Under the pieces are notes generated by a model. It was not told where the DNA came from. It saw only the letters and a list, made by a program, of their open reading frames with translations, and searched no databases. A stretch of 64,000 nt of DNA from an uncultured Bacteroidia bacterium (lineage in GTDB: Bacteria > Bacteroidota > Bacteroidia > Bacteroidales > CAJPTX01), in assembly GCA_938038735.1 (NCBI GenBank), contig CALHSW010000076.1:49223-113222 (forward strand), in the 5' to 3' direction. This document shows, piece after piece, positions 53,202 to 62,519 of the stretch (positions are counted from its first letter, which is position 1; each line of letters starts with the position of its first letter). The position numbers and the translations under genes are program-made.

Positions 53202-54800
53202 TTACTCCTCCGCCTCCTTCTCCATCGAGAAAGTACTTGCTGTCTGCTCCGCTACCCTCTGAAGAGTCGCTTCGTCATTTTCAGTCAGCTTGCCTTCCGC
53301 CAAATGGGTAAGCACATCTGCGTAGTCGCTACGTAATATCTCTAGGAACGCCTTTTCAAACGCCTGTACCTTGTCAAGTGGAACCTCATGTAGCAGCCCC
53401 CTTGAACCGCAGTATATTATTGCCACCTGTTCCCCTACAGGCATCGGGCTATACTGCAGCTGTTTCAGTATCTCTACGTTCTTCGCCCCCTTATCCAAAA
53501 CGTTCTTTGTAGCCGCATCAAGATCCGACCCAAACTTCGAGAACGCTTCCAGCTCTCGGTACTGGGCCTGATCCAGCTTCAGCGTCCCCGCCACCTTCTT
53601 CATCGATTTAATCTGGGCATTCCCACCCACTCGGGATACTGATATACCCACGTTGATCGCGGGACGCACCCCAGAATTGAATAGCGTGGACTCCAAGAAT
53701 ATCTGCCCATCGGTGATGGAAATAACATTCGTCGGAATGTAGGCCGATACGTCCCCTGCTTGCGTCTCTATAATCGGGAGCGCAGTCAGCGATCCGCCCC
53801 CCTTCACCTTGGGTTTCAACACCTCTGGCAAATCGTTCATCTGCTGCGCTATCTCGTCCGAATCAATAATCTTCGCCGCACGTTCCAACAAACGGCTATG
53901 GAGATAGAACACATCGCCAGGGTACGCCTCACGTCCTGGCGGTCTGCGCAGCAGTAACGACACCTCACGGTAGCTCACCGCTTGCTTCGATAGGTCATCG
54001 TAGACCACCAACGCTGGTCGCCCCGTATCCCTAAAATACTCTCCCACAGCCGCCCCCGCGAAAGGAGCGTAGAACTGCTGCGCGGCGGGATCGGCGGCAG
54101 TGGCAGAAATCACCACGGTATACGCCATCGCGCCCGCCCGTTCCAGCGTCTGCACTAGCCCCGCCACTGTGGAACCCTTCTGCCCGATGGCAACATATAT
54201 ACAGTAGACAGGCTTCCCTGCCTCGTAATTCGAACGTTGGTTTATTATCGTATCTATCGCAATGGCCGTCTTCCCCGTCTGCCTATCGCCGATAATAAGC
54301 TCACGCTGCCCCCGTCCGATTGGCACCATCGCATCGATCGCCTTCAACCCCGTCTGCAAGGGCTCATTCACCGGCTGGCGAAACACAACGCCTGGGGCCT
54401 TGCGCTCCAAGGGGAGCTCTATCGTCTCTCCAACAATCGGGCCACGCCCATCGATCGGTTCGCCCAGCGTATTAACAATACGCCCCAGCAGACCCTCCCC
54501 AACCCGAATGGACGCAATACGACCGGTACGCTTAACCGACTGGCCCTCGTTCACCTTGGCACTATCGCCAAGAAGCACTACGCCGACATTGTCCTCTTCA
54601 AGATTTAGCACAACCCCACGCACCCCGCTCTCAAACTCCACAAGCTCACTCGCTTCAGCGCGCTCCAATCCATACACTCGCGCTATCCCATCCCCCACCT
54701 CAAGTACCTGCCCTACCTCCTCGTAGTTATGGTCTAAGTCAAAGTTGGATAGCTCTCGCGCTAACACCTCTGATACTTCAGATGCCTTTATACCTGCCAT
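53202..54800 (-). CDS. atpA: ATP synthase F1 alpha subunit
   Basis: Non-catalytic nucleotide-binding subunit of F1. The 532-aa protein has the N-terminal beta-barrel (DGIARVYGLERAEASELVEF), P-loop GDRQTGKTAIAID (171-178 core), LVVYDDLSKQAVSYREVSLLLRRPPGREAYPGDVFYLHSRLLERAAK, and a helical C-terminal domain. It lies 20 bp after atpH and 15 bp before atpG. The catalytic beta subunit gene is not in this operon. Confidence 0.98.
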   Translation of the reverse strand: MAGIKASEVSEVLARELSNFDLDHNYEEVGQVLEVGDGIARVYGLERAEASELVEFESGVRGVVLNLEEDNVGVVLLGDSAKVNEGQSVKRTGRIASIRVGEGLLGRIVNTLGEPIDGRGPIVGETIELPLERKAPGVVFRQPVNEPLQTGLKAIDAMVPIGRGQRELIIGDRQTGKTAIAIDTIINQRSNYEAGKPVYCIYVAIGQKGSTVAGLVQTLERAGAMAYTVVISATAADPAAQQFYAPFAGAAVGEYFRDTGRPALVVYDDLSKQAVSYREVSLLLRRPPGREAYPGDVFYLHSRLLERAAKIIDSDEIAQQMNDLPEVLKPKVKGGGSLTALPIIETQAGDVSAYIPTNVISITDGQIFLESTLFNSGVRPAINVGISVSRVGGNAQIKSMKKVAGTLKLDQAQYRELEAFSKFGSDLDAATKNVLDKGAKNVEILKQLQYSPMPVGEQVAIIYCGSRGLLHEVPLDKVQAFEKAFLEILRSDYADVLTHLAEGKLTENDEATLQRVAEQTASTFSMEKEAEE

Positions 54801-54820
54801 GCATTCTTCTCCTATCCTTT

Positions 54821-55354
54821 CTAACCTCGCAGCATTGATGCCATTCGATTCAACTCGCCCCGCACGCTCCGATCGTAGCGTTTACCGTCCACTAGAAGTT
54901 GGAAACCACCAATCAAGTCGGAGTCCACCACGTAGCGAGGCTCTATGCGCTCGCTAAACTCCCTACGCATATACTCCTCCAGCCGCTCTCGCTGCGCCTC
55001 GTTGATTGGCTGCGCCGAGCGCACCTCTATTGAAAGAATGCGCTCCTGTCGCTCATACAAGCGGACAAACACCCGCAACGCCCGCACCAAGTACTCTCCG
55101 CGCTCCTTGCGCACCATGAAACGCCCCAGCGTGAGCAACCCCCGGCTACCGCCGAGGAGTTCCTCTACAAACTGTAGCTTCTTTTCCATCGGCACCACGC
55201 TATCGCCTAGCCGTCGCGACAACTCAACTGAATGCGGCACCAGCAATGATGAGACCACGCACGCCGCATCGTACGTCTCTCGTGCGCAGCCATTCCTATC
55301 TGCCCACAGCAGCAACGCCTTTGCGTAGCGAGTCGATATACGCCCATCATTCAT
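54821..55354 (-). CDS. atpH: ATP synthase F1 delta subunit
   Basis: Peripheral-stalk subunit joining F1 to the b dimer. The 177-aa protein has the N-terminal helical domain (STRYAKALLLWADRNG), the middle LLGGSRGLLTLGRFMVRKERGEYLVRALRVF and the C-terminal SDLIGGFQLLVDGKRYDRSVRGELNRM, the most conserved part of the family. It lies 21 bp after atpF and 20 bp before atpA. Confidence 0.95.
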   Translation of the reverse strand: MNDGRISTRYAKALLLWADRNGCARETYDAACVVSSLLVPHSVELSRRLGDSVVPMEKKLQFVEELLGGSRGLLTLGRFMVRKERGEYLVRALRVFVRLYERQERILSIEVRSAQPINEAQRERLEEYMRREFSERIEPRYVVDSDLIGGFQLLVDGKRYDRSVRGELNRMASMLRG

Positions 55355-55375
55355 CGTATGGCTCTCCTTGCGTTT

Positions 55376-55882
55376 CTAATCTTTTGACTCCGAAGACAAT
55401 ACCTCGTCCAAAATTTTGTCCATATGTGCCTTTTGCGCTCCCGAGGCCTGCAGCTTTTCACGCAGCACTCGCTCCGCTACGAGCATGGACACCCTTACAA
55501 CCTCCTCGCGGATCGACTTCCTCGCCTCCTCGCGTTCCTGCTCTATTGTAAGCCTAGCCTCCTCGCGGTAGCGCTCCGCCTCCGCCTGTGCCATTGTTCG
55601 CGCCTCGCGAAGCATCTCCTCACGCGCCCTCTCCGCCTCCGCCATCATCTTCATCCTCTCAGCGCGGCTCTCCATCTCTAGTGCTTTCGCCTGTTCCTGC
55701 AAGCGCACCACCTCGTGCTGCGCTTGCTCCGCCTTTGATAGCGCTTCAGATATTGAATCTTCCCGCGATTGCAAACCCTTCATTATGGGCGCCCACGCAA
55801 ATTTACGGAGCAAAAAGAACACCACCGTAAACGCTAGCAACATCCAAAAAAACAACCCAAAATCAGGCGTAATCAGACTCAT
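55376..55882 (-). CDS. atpF: ATP synthase Fo b subunit
   Basis: Peripheral-stalk subunit. The 168-aa protein has one N-terminal membrane helix (FGLFFWMLLAFTVVFFLLRKFAW, about 7-30) and a long charged helix rich in E, R, A and Q that would form the right-handed stalk coiled coil. The W-x-P-I motif after the membrane helix is typical. It lies 143 bp after atpE, a larger gap than elsewhere in the operon, in which I see no clear promoter. Confidence 0.95.
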   Translation of the reverse strand: MSLITPDFGLFFWMLLAFTVVFFLLRKFAWAPIMKGLQSREDSISEALSKAEQAQHEVVRLQEQAKALEMESRAERMKMMAEAERAREEMLREARTMAQAEAERYREEARLTIEQEREEARKSIREEVVRVSMLVAERVLREKLQASGAQKAHMDKILDEVLSSESKD

Positions 55883-56025
55883 CGCACTCCTCCTTATTCA
55901 CGCTCTACACAACAGATCCCCTCACCGATAGCTCGCCATCTCCACTATCTCTCGGCACAACTACCGACCTTCGTGGCTGCTTGCACCACGGCTTTGCAGG
56001 GAATCCGACTCTCCAGCACCTTTTA

Positions 56026-56289
56026 CTATACCAAAAACAGCACCAGCATTGCCACGATGATGGCAAAGAAGGCCAACCCCTCTATTAAAGCCGCCGACAC
56101 AATCATGTTGGAACGGACATCATTCGCCGTCTCAGGCTGGCGTGCCAACGAATCCAACGCTTGCGCCCCGATCCTCGATATTCCTACCGCCGCGCCGCAC
56201 ACTGCAATACTTGCCGCAAATGCCGCGCCCATCTTCGCCAGCGATAACACGCCCGCAACCTCCATCAACAATACCATTACTGTAGTCAT
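56026..56289 (-). CDS. atpE: ATP synthase Fo c subunit
   Basis: Membrane rotor ring proteolipid, 87 aa, two helices joined by the RQPE loop (50-53). The ion-carrying carboxylate is E70 in SAALIEGLAFF. The residues around it (ALIEGLAFF) are those of proton-translocating rings and lack the ES-T-x-x-Y sodium signature, so H+ is the likely coupling ion. It lies 25 bp after atpB. Confidence 0.95.
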   Translation of the reverse strand: MTTVMVLLMEVAGVLSLAKMGAAFAASIAVCGAAVGISRIGAQALDSLARQPETANDVRSNMIVSAALIEGLAFFAIIVAMLVLFLV

Positions 56290-56314
56290 AACTCTCCCGT
56301 CTAACTTATACTTG

Positions 56315-57484
56315 CTACTCTGTTACCTGTTCTTTCTTCACTTGCTTTTCAGGCTCTGCCACCGCCATGCCAAAATATATTGCGCTTAATAGGGTGAAAA
56401 CGTATGCCTGTATAAACGACACCAGCACATCCAGCAGCGTCATAAAAATACCAAACACCACCGACACCGGACTGATAACGTACCCTGCCACTTTGTTTAA
56501 AGCTCCAAAGAGGAATATCAAACTGAAGAACACCAGCGAAATCATGTGCCCCGCGAGCATGTTCGCAAATAGTCGAATCATCAGCACCACCGGCTTCGTG
56601 AACATACCCGCTATCTCCACCACCGGCATAATGGGTACCGGAAGCTTCAAGAAAATCGGCACCCCCGGCGCATCCACTATGTCCTTCCAGTAGTGGCGAT
56701 TCCCGCTAAACGTAGTCACAATAAAGGTGAACAGCGCCAGCACCATCGTCACGGTTATATTGCCGGTTACGTTCGCACCGCCCGGGAATATTGGCACCAA
56801 GCCAAGTAGGTTGTTAATCAGTATGAAGAAAAACAACGTGAGCAGGAACGGCATAAACCGCCCCGCCTTCTCCTTGCCAATGCTCGGAATGGCTATATCG
56901 TCCCGTACGAAAAGGACTACTGGCTCAAGCAGATTCGGCATGCCGTGGGGCGCTTTGGGGTGTTCTGCATCGTAGCTCTTCCCCATCGAGATGAACATCC
57001 ACAGCATTAAAGCGCATACCATGAGAATGGACAGAACGTTCTTGGTAATGCTAAAGTCTAATGGTCTAGGCGCATCCGTTATAACCTGCCCCGCTCCGTC
57101 GCACTCCACTATGTAGGGCTTTCCGCCCCCCTCCTGCGCCTGTAGACGAAAGCCGTTATGCACCCCCAACTCGTTATGAAACATTGACGAGAAAAAGATA
57201 TGCAGCGATCCTCGCAAACGGCTGTAGAGTATCACCGGCAGCGGTATCGATACATGCGTGTCGCCCACCGTGAATAGATGCCAATCATAGGCATCCGAAA
57301 CGTGGCTAAAGATTAAGTCGGTAGGGCTAAAAGAGCCTTCCTCTTTTACCTCTCCGCTTGCTGAATCCGCTAACGCAACCCCCTCCGCCACGGTGAGGCT
57401 ATCGCTCCCCGCAAAGGCAACGCTCGGCGAAATAAAGAACGCCATCGCCACCAACACCCATTTCAGCATCCGCTTTACCTGCAT
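56315..57484 (-). CDS. atpB: ATP synthase Fo a subunit with exported N-terminal extension
   Basis: Stator subunit forming the proton half-channels with the c-ring. It has 389 aa, about 120 longer than E. coli. It begins with a cleavable-looking signal (MLKWVLVAMAFFISPSVAFAGS) and an extra 120-residue external domain before the membrane part, a form usual in Bacteroidota. The essential arginine is in VLMIRLFANMLAGHMISL; the C-terminal helix FIQAYVFTLLSAIYFGMAV is standard. It is first in the run atpB-E-F-H-A-G and has its own promoter at 57510-57538. Confidence 0.95.
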   Translation of the reverse strand: MQVKRMLKWVLVAMAFFISPSVAFAGSDSLTVAEGVALADSASGEVKEEGSFSPTDLIFSHVSDAYDWHLFTVGDTHVSIPLPVILYSRLRGSLHIFFSSMFHNELGVHNGFRLQAQEGGGKPYIVECDGAGQVITDAPRPLDFSITKNVLSILMVCALMLWMFISMGKSYDAEHPKAPHGMPNLLEPVVLFVRDDIAIPSIGKEKAGRFMPFLLTLFFFILINNLLGLVPIFPGGANVTGNITVTMVLALFTFIVTTFSGNRHYWKDIVDAPGVPIFLKLPVPIMPVVEIAGMFTKPVVLMIRLFANMLAGHMISLVFFSLIFLFGALNKVAGYVISPVSVVFGIFMTLLDVLVSFIQAYVFTLLSAIYFGMAVAEPEKQVKKEQVTE

Positions 57485-57509
57485 TGCCCGTTACAATCTT
57501 TCAGCATCA

Positions 57510-57538
57510 CAAAGGTAGCCATTTTTTTTAATTTCAAA
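57510..57538 (-). promoter_or_regulatory. Promoter of the atpBEFHAG operon
   Basis: On the minus strand, TTTG (57535-57538), a 17-bp spacer and TACCTTTG (57510-57517). The predicted leader is about 20 nt. It separates atp transcription from the methyltransferase gene upstream. Confidence 0.75.
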
Positions 57539-57748
57539 ACGGTAGAGCCACGAAACGGTTCTCCTGTCTTCTGGTTCTCCAGCATTTTTTGCCCGATTTC
57601 ATTGGGAAACGCTAATAGAAACATGTGGGTAGAATGTGCACCTCTATCACAACGCAGGGTCAATAAGTGTTTCCTCACATGCAAATCCATGTATCAGCTG
57701 GATGGCGAAACTGTGACTGATCGCAATGATGAAACAGCATTCCACCTA

Positions 57749-58735
57749 CTATTTCAAATACCCTTTTATCTGTTTCGCCATATGGTACGCCAAATTCACC
57801 GGCACTGCGTTCCCTATCATCTTGTAGCCATCATTAAGACGTTTGTACAGAAATCGGAACTCATCTGGAAAACCTTGGATTCTAGCCACTTCCCGCACGC
57901 TCATACGCCTGTAGAGATGCTCCTGCCCCGCCACAAACGCATGGCGGTTAGCCGATAGCTTCACCATCTTCGGTGCCTGGGGGTGCAGCTGGCACTGCCG
58001 CCCAGATGCTTGCACCGTAAAGGCTGGCTCATCCCAGCTCCTCACGCGATTTCTCGACATGAATATGGGCGAAAAGCCTCCTATAAAATACTCATGGTTA
58101 GGAACATGGCACGCTACCCCATTGGTCAAATTCCCCTCCAAGGCCGGTATGGCGCTCTCCCTCAAGTCGTAAATGCATTCCCGCAACGTGGGCTTACGCG
58201 CAACCGGGGTGGGAAACTCAAACTTTTCTATCCCTAAATCATCTCTGAAACCAACGTAGAAAACCCTATCCCGATCTTCTGCCACTTCGTAGTGATTGGC
58301 ATTGAGCATCTTCAACTGAACGTGATAGCCCGCCTCCTCAAAGAGGGCAACGAACTGACGCACCGCGGCCTCATTGCGCTTGGCAAGCATTCCAGAAACG
58401 TTTTCCGCCAAAAAGAATCTCGGCCGCACTGCGCGCAGCACCCGTATATACTCGTAGAACAGCTGCCCGCGAGGGTCTTCTATGCCGCGCAGCGCGCCTC
58501 CCTCGCTCCACGACTGGCACGGCGGGCCCCCGATAATCCCATCTACCCCTTTGGGGAACGCTGTAGCATCTATTTGCCGAATATCCCCCGCAAGCAACCG
58601 TACTTCCGGGAAGTTCGCCCGAAAGGTGGGAGTTATTGAGGCATCGTACTCATTGGCGACCTCCGTCTCAAACCCCGCCCGATGGAATCCGAGGTCAAGC
58701 CCTCCCGCACCGCTAAATAGGCTAACTACGCGCAT
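57749..58735 (-). CDS. DNA (cytosine-5-)-methyltransferase, M.HaeIII-like (predicted GGCC)
   Basis: Methylates C5 of cytosine in a specific DNA sequence. The 328-aa protein has motif I SLFSGAGGLDLGFHRAGF, motif IV IIGGPPCQSWSEGG with catalytic C73, motif VI LAENVSGM, motif VIII DRDRVFYVGFR and motif X IGNAVPVNLAYHMA. The target-recognition region (PNHEYFIGGFSPIFMSRNRVRSW, FTVQASGRQCQLHPQAP) follows M.HaeIII nearly word for word from memory, so GGCC is the predicted site. It is the last gene of a DUF4837-parE-rmuC-methyltransferase run (9 bp after rmuC). No restriction endonuclease lies on either side within the window, so it appears to be solitary. Confidence 0.93.
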   Translation of the reverse strand: MRVVSLFSGAGGLDLGFHRAGFETEVANEYDASITPTFRANFPEVRLLAGDIRQIDATAFPKGVDGIIGGPPCQSWSEGGALRGIEDPRGQLFYEYIRVLRAVRPRFFLAENVSGMLAKRNEAAVRQFVALFEEAGYHVQLKMLNANHYEVAEDRDRVFYVGFRDDLGIEKFEFPTPVARKPTLRECIYDLRESAIPALEGNLTNGVACHVPNHEYFIGGFSPIFMSRNRVRSWDEPAFTVQASGRQCQLHPQAPKMVKLSANRHAFVAGQEHLYRRMSVREVARIQGFPDEFRFLYKRLNDGYKMIGNAVPVNLAYHMAKQIKGYLK

Positions 58736-58744
58736 TCTATACCT

Positions 58745-60490
58745 TTACAAATTCGCATCCCCATTGCATTCCCCATCGTCCACCTCCTCGTCCAACCCAT
58801 CATCGAGCGCAATGCTAGTAACCTCATCGCCGAGTATCAGGCGGGATTGTCCCGCGGGTAGCTCCTGCACATGGCGCAGCTTCCTATCTATCGCTCGCGT
58901 CCTGCGCTCCGCCCCCTCTATCGCCGTACCCACCGACATTATCCTCTTCTTTGCCGATGCGAGGGCATCGCCAAACTTCCCGAACTCCGTTTTGACCGCC
59001 CGCAGCAGCTCCCACACCTCGTTGCTACGCTGCTGGATGGCCAGCGTACGGAAGCCCATCTGCAGACTACTCAAAAGGGCAGCCACATTCGATGGACCCA
59101 CCACTATCACCTTAAAGTCGCGACGCAACGACTCGAATAGCCCTGGCCTTTGCAGCACCTCAGCGTATAGCCCCTCAGTGGGAACAAATAAAAGGGCGAA
59201 ATCTGTCGTTACCGGCGGCTTAACGTATTTTGTGTATATATCCTTCGCCGCCTTTTTCACCGCGTTCTCAAACTGTTTCCCGACGTTGTCAATCTCCTGC
59301 TGCGGAACGCTACCCGCCTGTTCATAGATAGCTTGCAGACGTTGGTAATCCTCTATGGGGAACTTTGAATCGATGGGGAGAAGCAACGGCTGATCATCGC
59401 TACGCTGCCCCGGCAGCTTCACGGCGAATTCCACCACCTCCTGCGTAGAGGTATCAACGTGGGCGTTGCGCACGTACTGCTCCGGGGTCAAGATATCCTC
59501 AAGTATGGTGCCAAGCTGTATCTCTCCAAGGTTTCCGCGGGTCTTGACGTTGCTCAGCACCTTTTTGAGGTCGCCCACACCGAGCGCGAGCGTTTGCATT
59601 TCGCCAAGCCCCTTCTGCACCGACTCAAGCTGCCCGCTTATCAGCTTAAACGAATGGTCAAACCGATCCTTCACGGAGCTTTGCAGCTTCTCATCCACCG
59701 TCACGCGCATCTCTTCCAGCTTCTTCCCATTCTCCTCCTGCAGCGTTTTTAGCTTGCTCTCAATCATCGTGCGCATCTCCCGCAGCGCATCATCGGTAGC
59801 CTTGCGCAGCGCGAGTAGACTATCGTTCTGCTCCGCGAAGCGTTTCATCTGCATCGCGCCGAGATCGCTAACATTCACCTTAAAGGCCTCCAGCGTCTTT
59901 CGCTGCCCCTCGCCGAGATCCTTGAGCGTGTCCTGCTGCCGCTTGCCCAATATGTCTAGACTCGCCGTCTGCTCCTCTCGGTTCAATTTCAACTGGTCGC
60001 CAACGTTCTTAGTCAGGTTAGCTAGCTGTTCGCTCTGCTCTTTACCCCGCGCTGTCTGCCCCTCGGTCTGCTTATCTATTCCCTTTTGGAACTGTTCGAA
60101 ATGCGTCTGCATCTCCTTCCGCAGCACCTCCATCAGCTCCCGTTGGCTCGCCGTCTGCTTGTCTACATTTTCTTGAAATCGCAAAAAATGCGTTTGCATC
60201 TCTTTCCCCAGCGCGGCCATAGTCTCGCGCACCACTTGCCCCTGCTGTTGGAAATTCGTTCCCAGCTCCTCCCGCTGCATTTTAAACGCTTGCGCCTGTT
60301 CCGCCTGTTGCTGCCTAATGCGGGCATCTACGTTAGTCTGAATAGCGTCAAGCTTTGCGCTCCGCTCTTCAAGCATACGCTGTATAGCGTCTTGCTCCTC
60401 CCCCTTGCGCTTCTGTAGCGACAGAACCACGATGAGCACTACCGCCTGCAGCAAAATCACAACAACCAACAGAACCATTAGCACAGTCAC
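58745..60490 (-). CDS. rmuC: DNA recombination protein RmuC
   Basis: Putative nuclease-fold protein that limits inverted-repeat recombination. The 581-aa protein has an N-terminal membrane anchor (about 4-25, VLMVLLVVVILLQAVVLIVVLSL). A coiled coil of about 230 residues follows, rich in Q, E, K and L, with an internal duplication (KEMQTHFLRFQENVDKQ and KEMQTHFEQFQKGIDKQ). The RmuC core lies at about 300-520 (RGNLGEIQLGTILEDIL, LPIDSKFPIEDYQRL, FVPTEGLYAEVLQRPGL, VVGPSNVAALLSSLQMGF). The C-terminus is acidic. It lies 36 bp after parE and 9 bp before the methyltransferase. Confidence 0.93.
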   Translation of the reverse strand: MTVLMVLLVVVILLQAVVLIVVLSLQKRKGEEQDAIQRMLEERSAKLDAIQTNVDARIRQQQAEQAQAFKMQREELGTNFQQQGQVVRETMAALGKEMQTHFLRFQENVDKQTASQRELMEVLRKEMQTHFEQFQKGIDKQTEGQTARGKEQSEQLANLTKNVGDQLKLNREEQTASLDILGKRQQDTLKDLGEGQRKTLEAFKVNVSDLGAMQMKRFAEQNDSLLALRKATDDALREMRTMIESKLKTLQEENGKKLEEMRVTVDEKLQSSVKDRFDHSFKLISGQLESVQKGLGEMQTLALGVGDLKKVLSNVKTRGNLGEIQLGTILEDILTPEQYVRNAHVDTSTQEVVEFAVKLPGQRSDDQPLLLPIDSKFPIEDYQRLQAIYEQAGSVPQQEIDNVGKQFENAVKKAAKDIYTKYVKPPVTTDFALLFVPTEGLYAEVLQRPGLFESLRRDFKVIVVGPSNVAALLSSLQMGFRTLAIQQRSNEVWELLRAVKTEFGKFGDALASAKKRIMSVGTAIEGAERRTRAIDRKLRHVQELPAGQSRLILGDEVTSIALDDGLDEEVDDGECNGDANL

Positions 60491-60526
60491 TTCCTTGCCC
60501 CCCTACTTTTTATACCTCTTACGCTT

Positions 60527-62476
60527 TCACGCCACCCGCGTACCTTTACTCTCAACGCCTTGCGCTTGGCCTGCCTCCTTACCGTCACCGTCAGCCCCCT
60601 CACTTTTAGCCTTCCCGTGGAGATCCTCCTCTATATCCTCCTCAATACGCAGATTATCGATGATAAAATTCTGACGTTCTGGCGTGTTTTTCCCCATGAA
60701 GAACCGCAGTAGCTCATCCACCTCATCCTCACGGGTCAACTTTATACGATCGAGACGTATGTCCCCACCTAGAAAACCGGCAAACTCATCGGGCGATATC
60801 TCCCCCAGCCCCTTAAATCGCGTCAGCTCGGCGCTACTCCCCAACGCCTTCAGCGCAGCAAGCCGCTCCTCCTCGCTGTAGCAGTAGCGCGTATCCTTCT
60901 TATTGCGGACCCGAAACAGCGGGGTTTGAAATATGTAGAGATGCCCCTGGCTTATCACCTCGGGGTAGAAGAGCAAAAAGTATGAGGTGAGCAGCATACG
61001 AATATGCATCCCATCAACATCGGCATCCGTGGCGATTACGATCCGATTGTACCGCATGTTGTCAATGCCCTCCTCAATGCTTAACGCAGCCTTCAAAAGG
61101 TTAAGCTCCTCGTTCTCATACACGCGTTCCCGCCGCTCTAGGTAGGAGTTCAGCGGCTTCCCCTTGAGGGAAAAGACCGCCTGCACGTTGGGATCCCGCG
61201 ACTTGGTGATTGACCCGCTCGCGGAGTCGCCCTCCGTGATAAAAATCGTAGACTCAGCGGCGCGCGGGTGGTTCGTATTGTAGTGGATGCGGCAGTCGCG
61301 CAGCTTCGGATTGTTAAGGCTTACCTTCTTGGCCGTTTCACGCGTTGACTTGCGCACGCTCGCCATGGCTTTCCTATCGCGTTCGCTATCCTGTATCTTC
61401 TCGAGCATTATCTCCGCCACATCGGGATGCTGATGGAGGTAGTTATCCAGGTTTTGCCGCACAAAATCGGTAATGAACTGCCGTACGGTGGGTCCCTCTG
61501 GCCCCATCTCCTTGCTCCCTAGCTTCGTTTTGGTCTGCGACTCAAAAACGGGCTCCTGCACCCGTATGCTGAGCGCCGCCACCATCGACATCCGGATATC
61601 CTCCGGCTGGAAATCCTTCTTGAAGAAATCTTTTATCGTACGTACCACCACCTCGCGGAACGCCGTTAGGTGCGTGCCGCCCTGCGTGGTGTGCTGCCCA
61701 TTAACAAAGGTGTAGTGATCCTCCCCCAGCGATGCCCCATGGGTAAACGCTACCTCAATGTCATCGCCTATCAAATGGATCGGGGGGTACAGGCCCGGGC
61801 GGGGCATATTCTCCTCGAGTAGGTCGATTAGCCCTCCATCTGAATGGTATGCCTCCCCGTTGAGGGTCACGGTGAGCCGCGTATTGAGATACGTGTAATT
61901 CCTAAGCATTGACTCCACGATAGGGAGCTGATACTTAAAGCCTTTGAAGAGCGTTGAGTCGGGTAAGAACTGCGTGTACACTCCATTTTTCTCCCCCTTC
62001 GCCTCCTCCCGCTGCGTTGCCACCAGCTGCCCATTGTGAAACTCCGCCCTACAGCATTGCCCATCGCGGTACGACACGATCACGTAGCGCTCCGACAGCG
62101 CGTTCACCGCCTTAATACCCACGCCGTTCAAACCCACGGACTTCGTGAAGGCCGCGGAGTCGTACTTCGCGCCCGTGTTCATCTTCGATGCCACGTCCAC
62201 AACGCTTTCGAGCGGTATTCCGCGGCCGTAGTCGCGTACCGACACCTCCCCGCGCTCCACGTCCACCGTCACATCGATTTGGCTACCCGCCCCCATCATG
62301 TGCTCATCGAGGGAGTTATCAAACACCTCTTTGAGTAGCACGTAGATACCGTCATCTGGCTGCGTGCCATCGCCCAACTTTCCGATATACATACCGGGGC
62401 GCAGCCGTATATGCTCCCACCACTCCAGCGTTTGTATATTTTCAGCCGTGTATTGCGCCGTAGTACCCTCTGCCAT
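60527..62476 (-). CDS. parE: DNA topoisomerase IV subunit B (ParE)
   Basis: ATPase subunit partnering ParC (4.4-7.0 kb in this window). The 649-aa protein has a GHKL ATPase: LLKEVFDNSLDEHMMGAG (catalytic Glu and Mg-binding Asn), DYGRGIP, and GLNGVGIKAVNAL. The transducer and Toprim domain follow, with TEGDSASGSI and ATDADVDGMHIRMLL, then the C-terminal RFKGLGEISPDEFAGFL. ATG 62476 (MAEGTTAQY) is chosen because a purine-rich GGAAGAGG stretch precedes it and it aligns with the family N-terminus; an upstream in-frame ATG (62551) lies inside the preceding gene's end. Second in the DUF4837-parE-rmuC-methyltransferase operon. Confidence 0.95.
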   Translation of the reverse strand: MAEGTTAQYTAENIQTLEWWEHIRLRPGMYIGKLGDGTQPDDGIYVLLKEVFDNSLDEHMMGAGSQIDVTVDVERGEVSVRDYGRGIPLESVVDVASKMNTGAKYDSAAFTKSVGLNGVGIKAVNALSERYVIVSYRDGQCCRAEFHNGQLVATQREEAKGEKNGVYTQFLPDSTLFKGFKYQLPIVESMLRNYTYLNTRLTVTLNGEAYHSDGGLIDLLEENMPRPGLYPPIHLIGDDIEVAFTHGASLGEDHYTFVNGQHTTQGGTHLTAFREVVVRTIKDFFKKDFQPEDIRMSMVAALSIRVQEPVFESQTKTKLGSKEMGPEGPTVRQFITDFVRQNLDNYLHQHPDVAEIMLEKIQDSERDRKAMASVRKSTRETAKKVSLNNPKLRDCRIHYNTNHPRAAESTIFITEGDSASGSITKSRDPNVQAVFSLKGKPLNSYLERRERVYENEELNLLKAALSIEEGIDNMRYNRIVIATDADVDGMHIRMLLTSYFLLFYPEVISQGHLYIFQTPLFRVRNKKDTRYCYSEEERLAALKALGSSAELTRFKGLGEISPDEFAGFLGGDIRLDRIKLTREDEVDELLRFFMGKNTPERQNFIIDNLRIEEDIEEDLHGKAKSEGADGDGKEAGQAQGVESKGTRVA

Positions 62477-62519
62477 CGCCTTTTCCTCTTCCTTCTCCTC
62501 TATTGTAACTAAAAAATCC

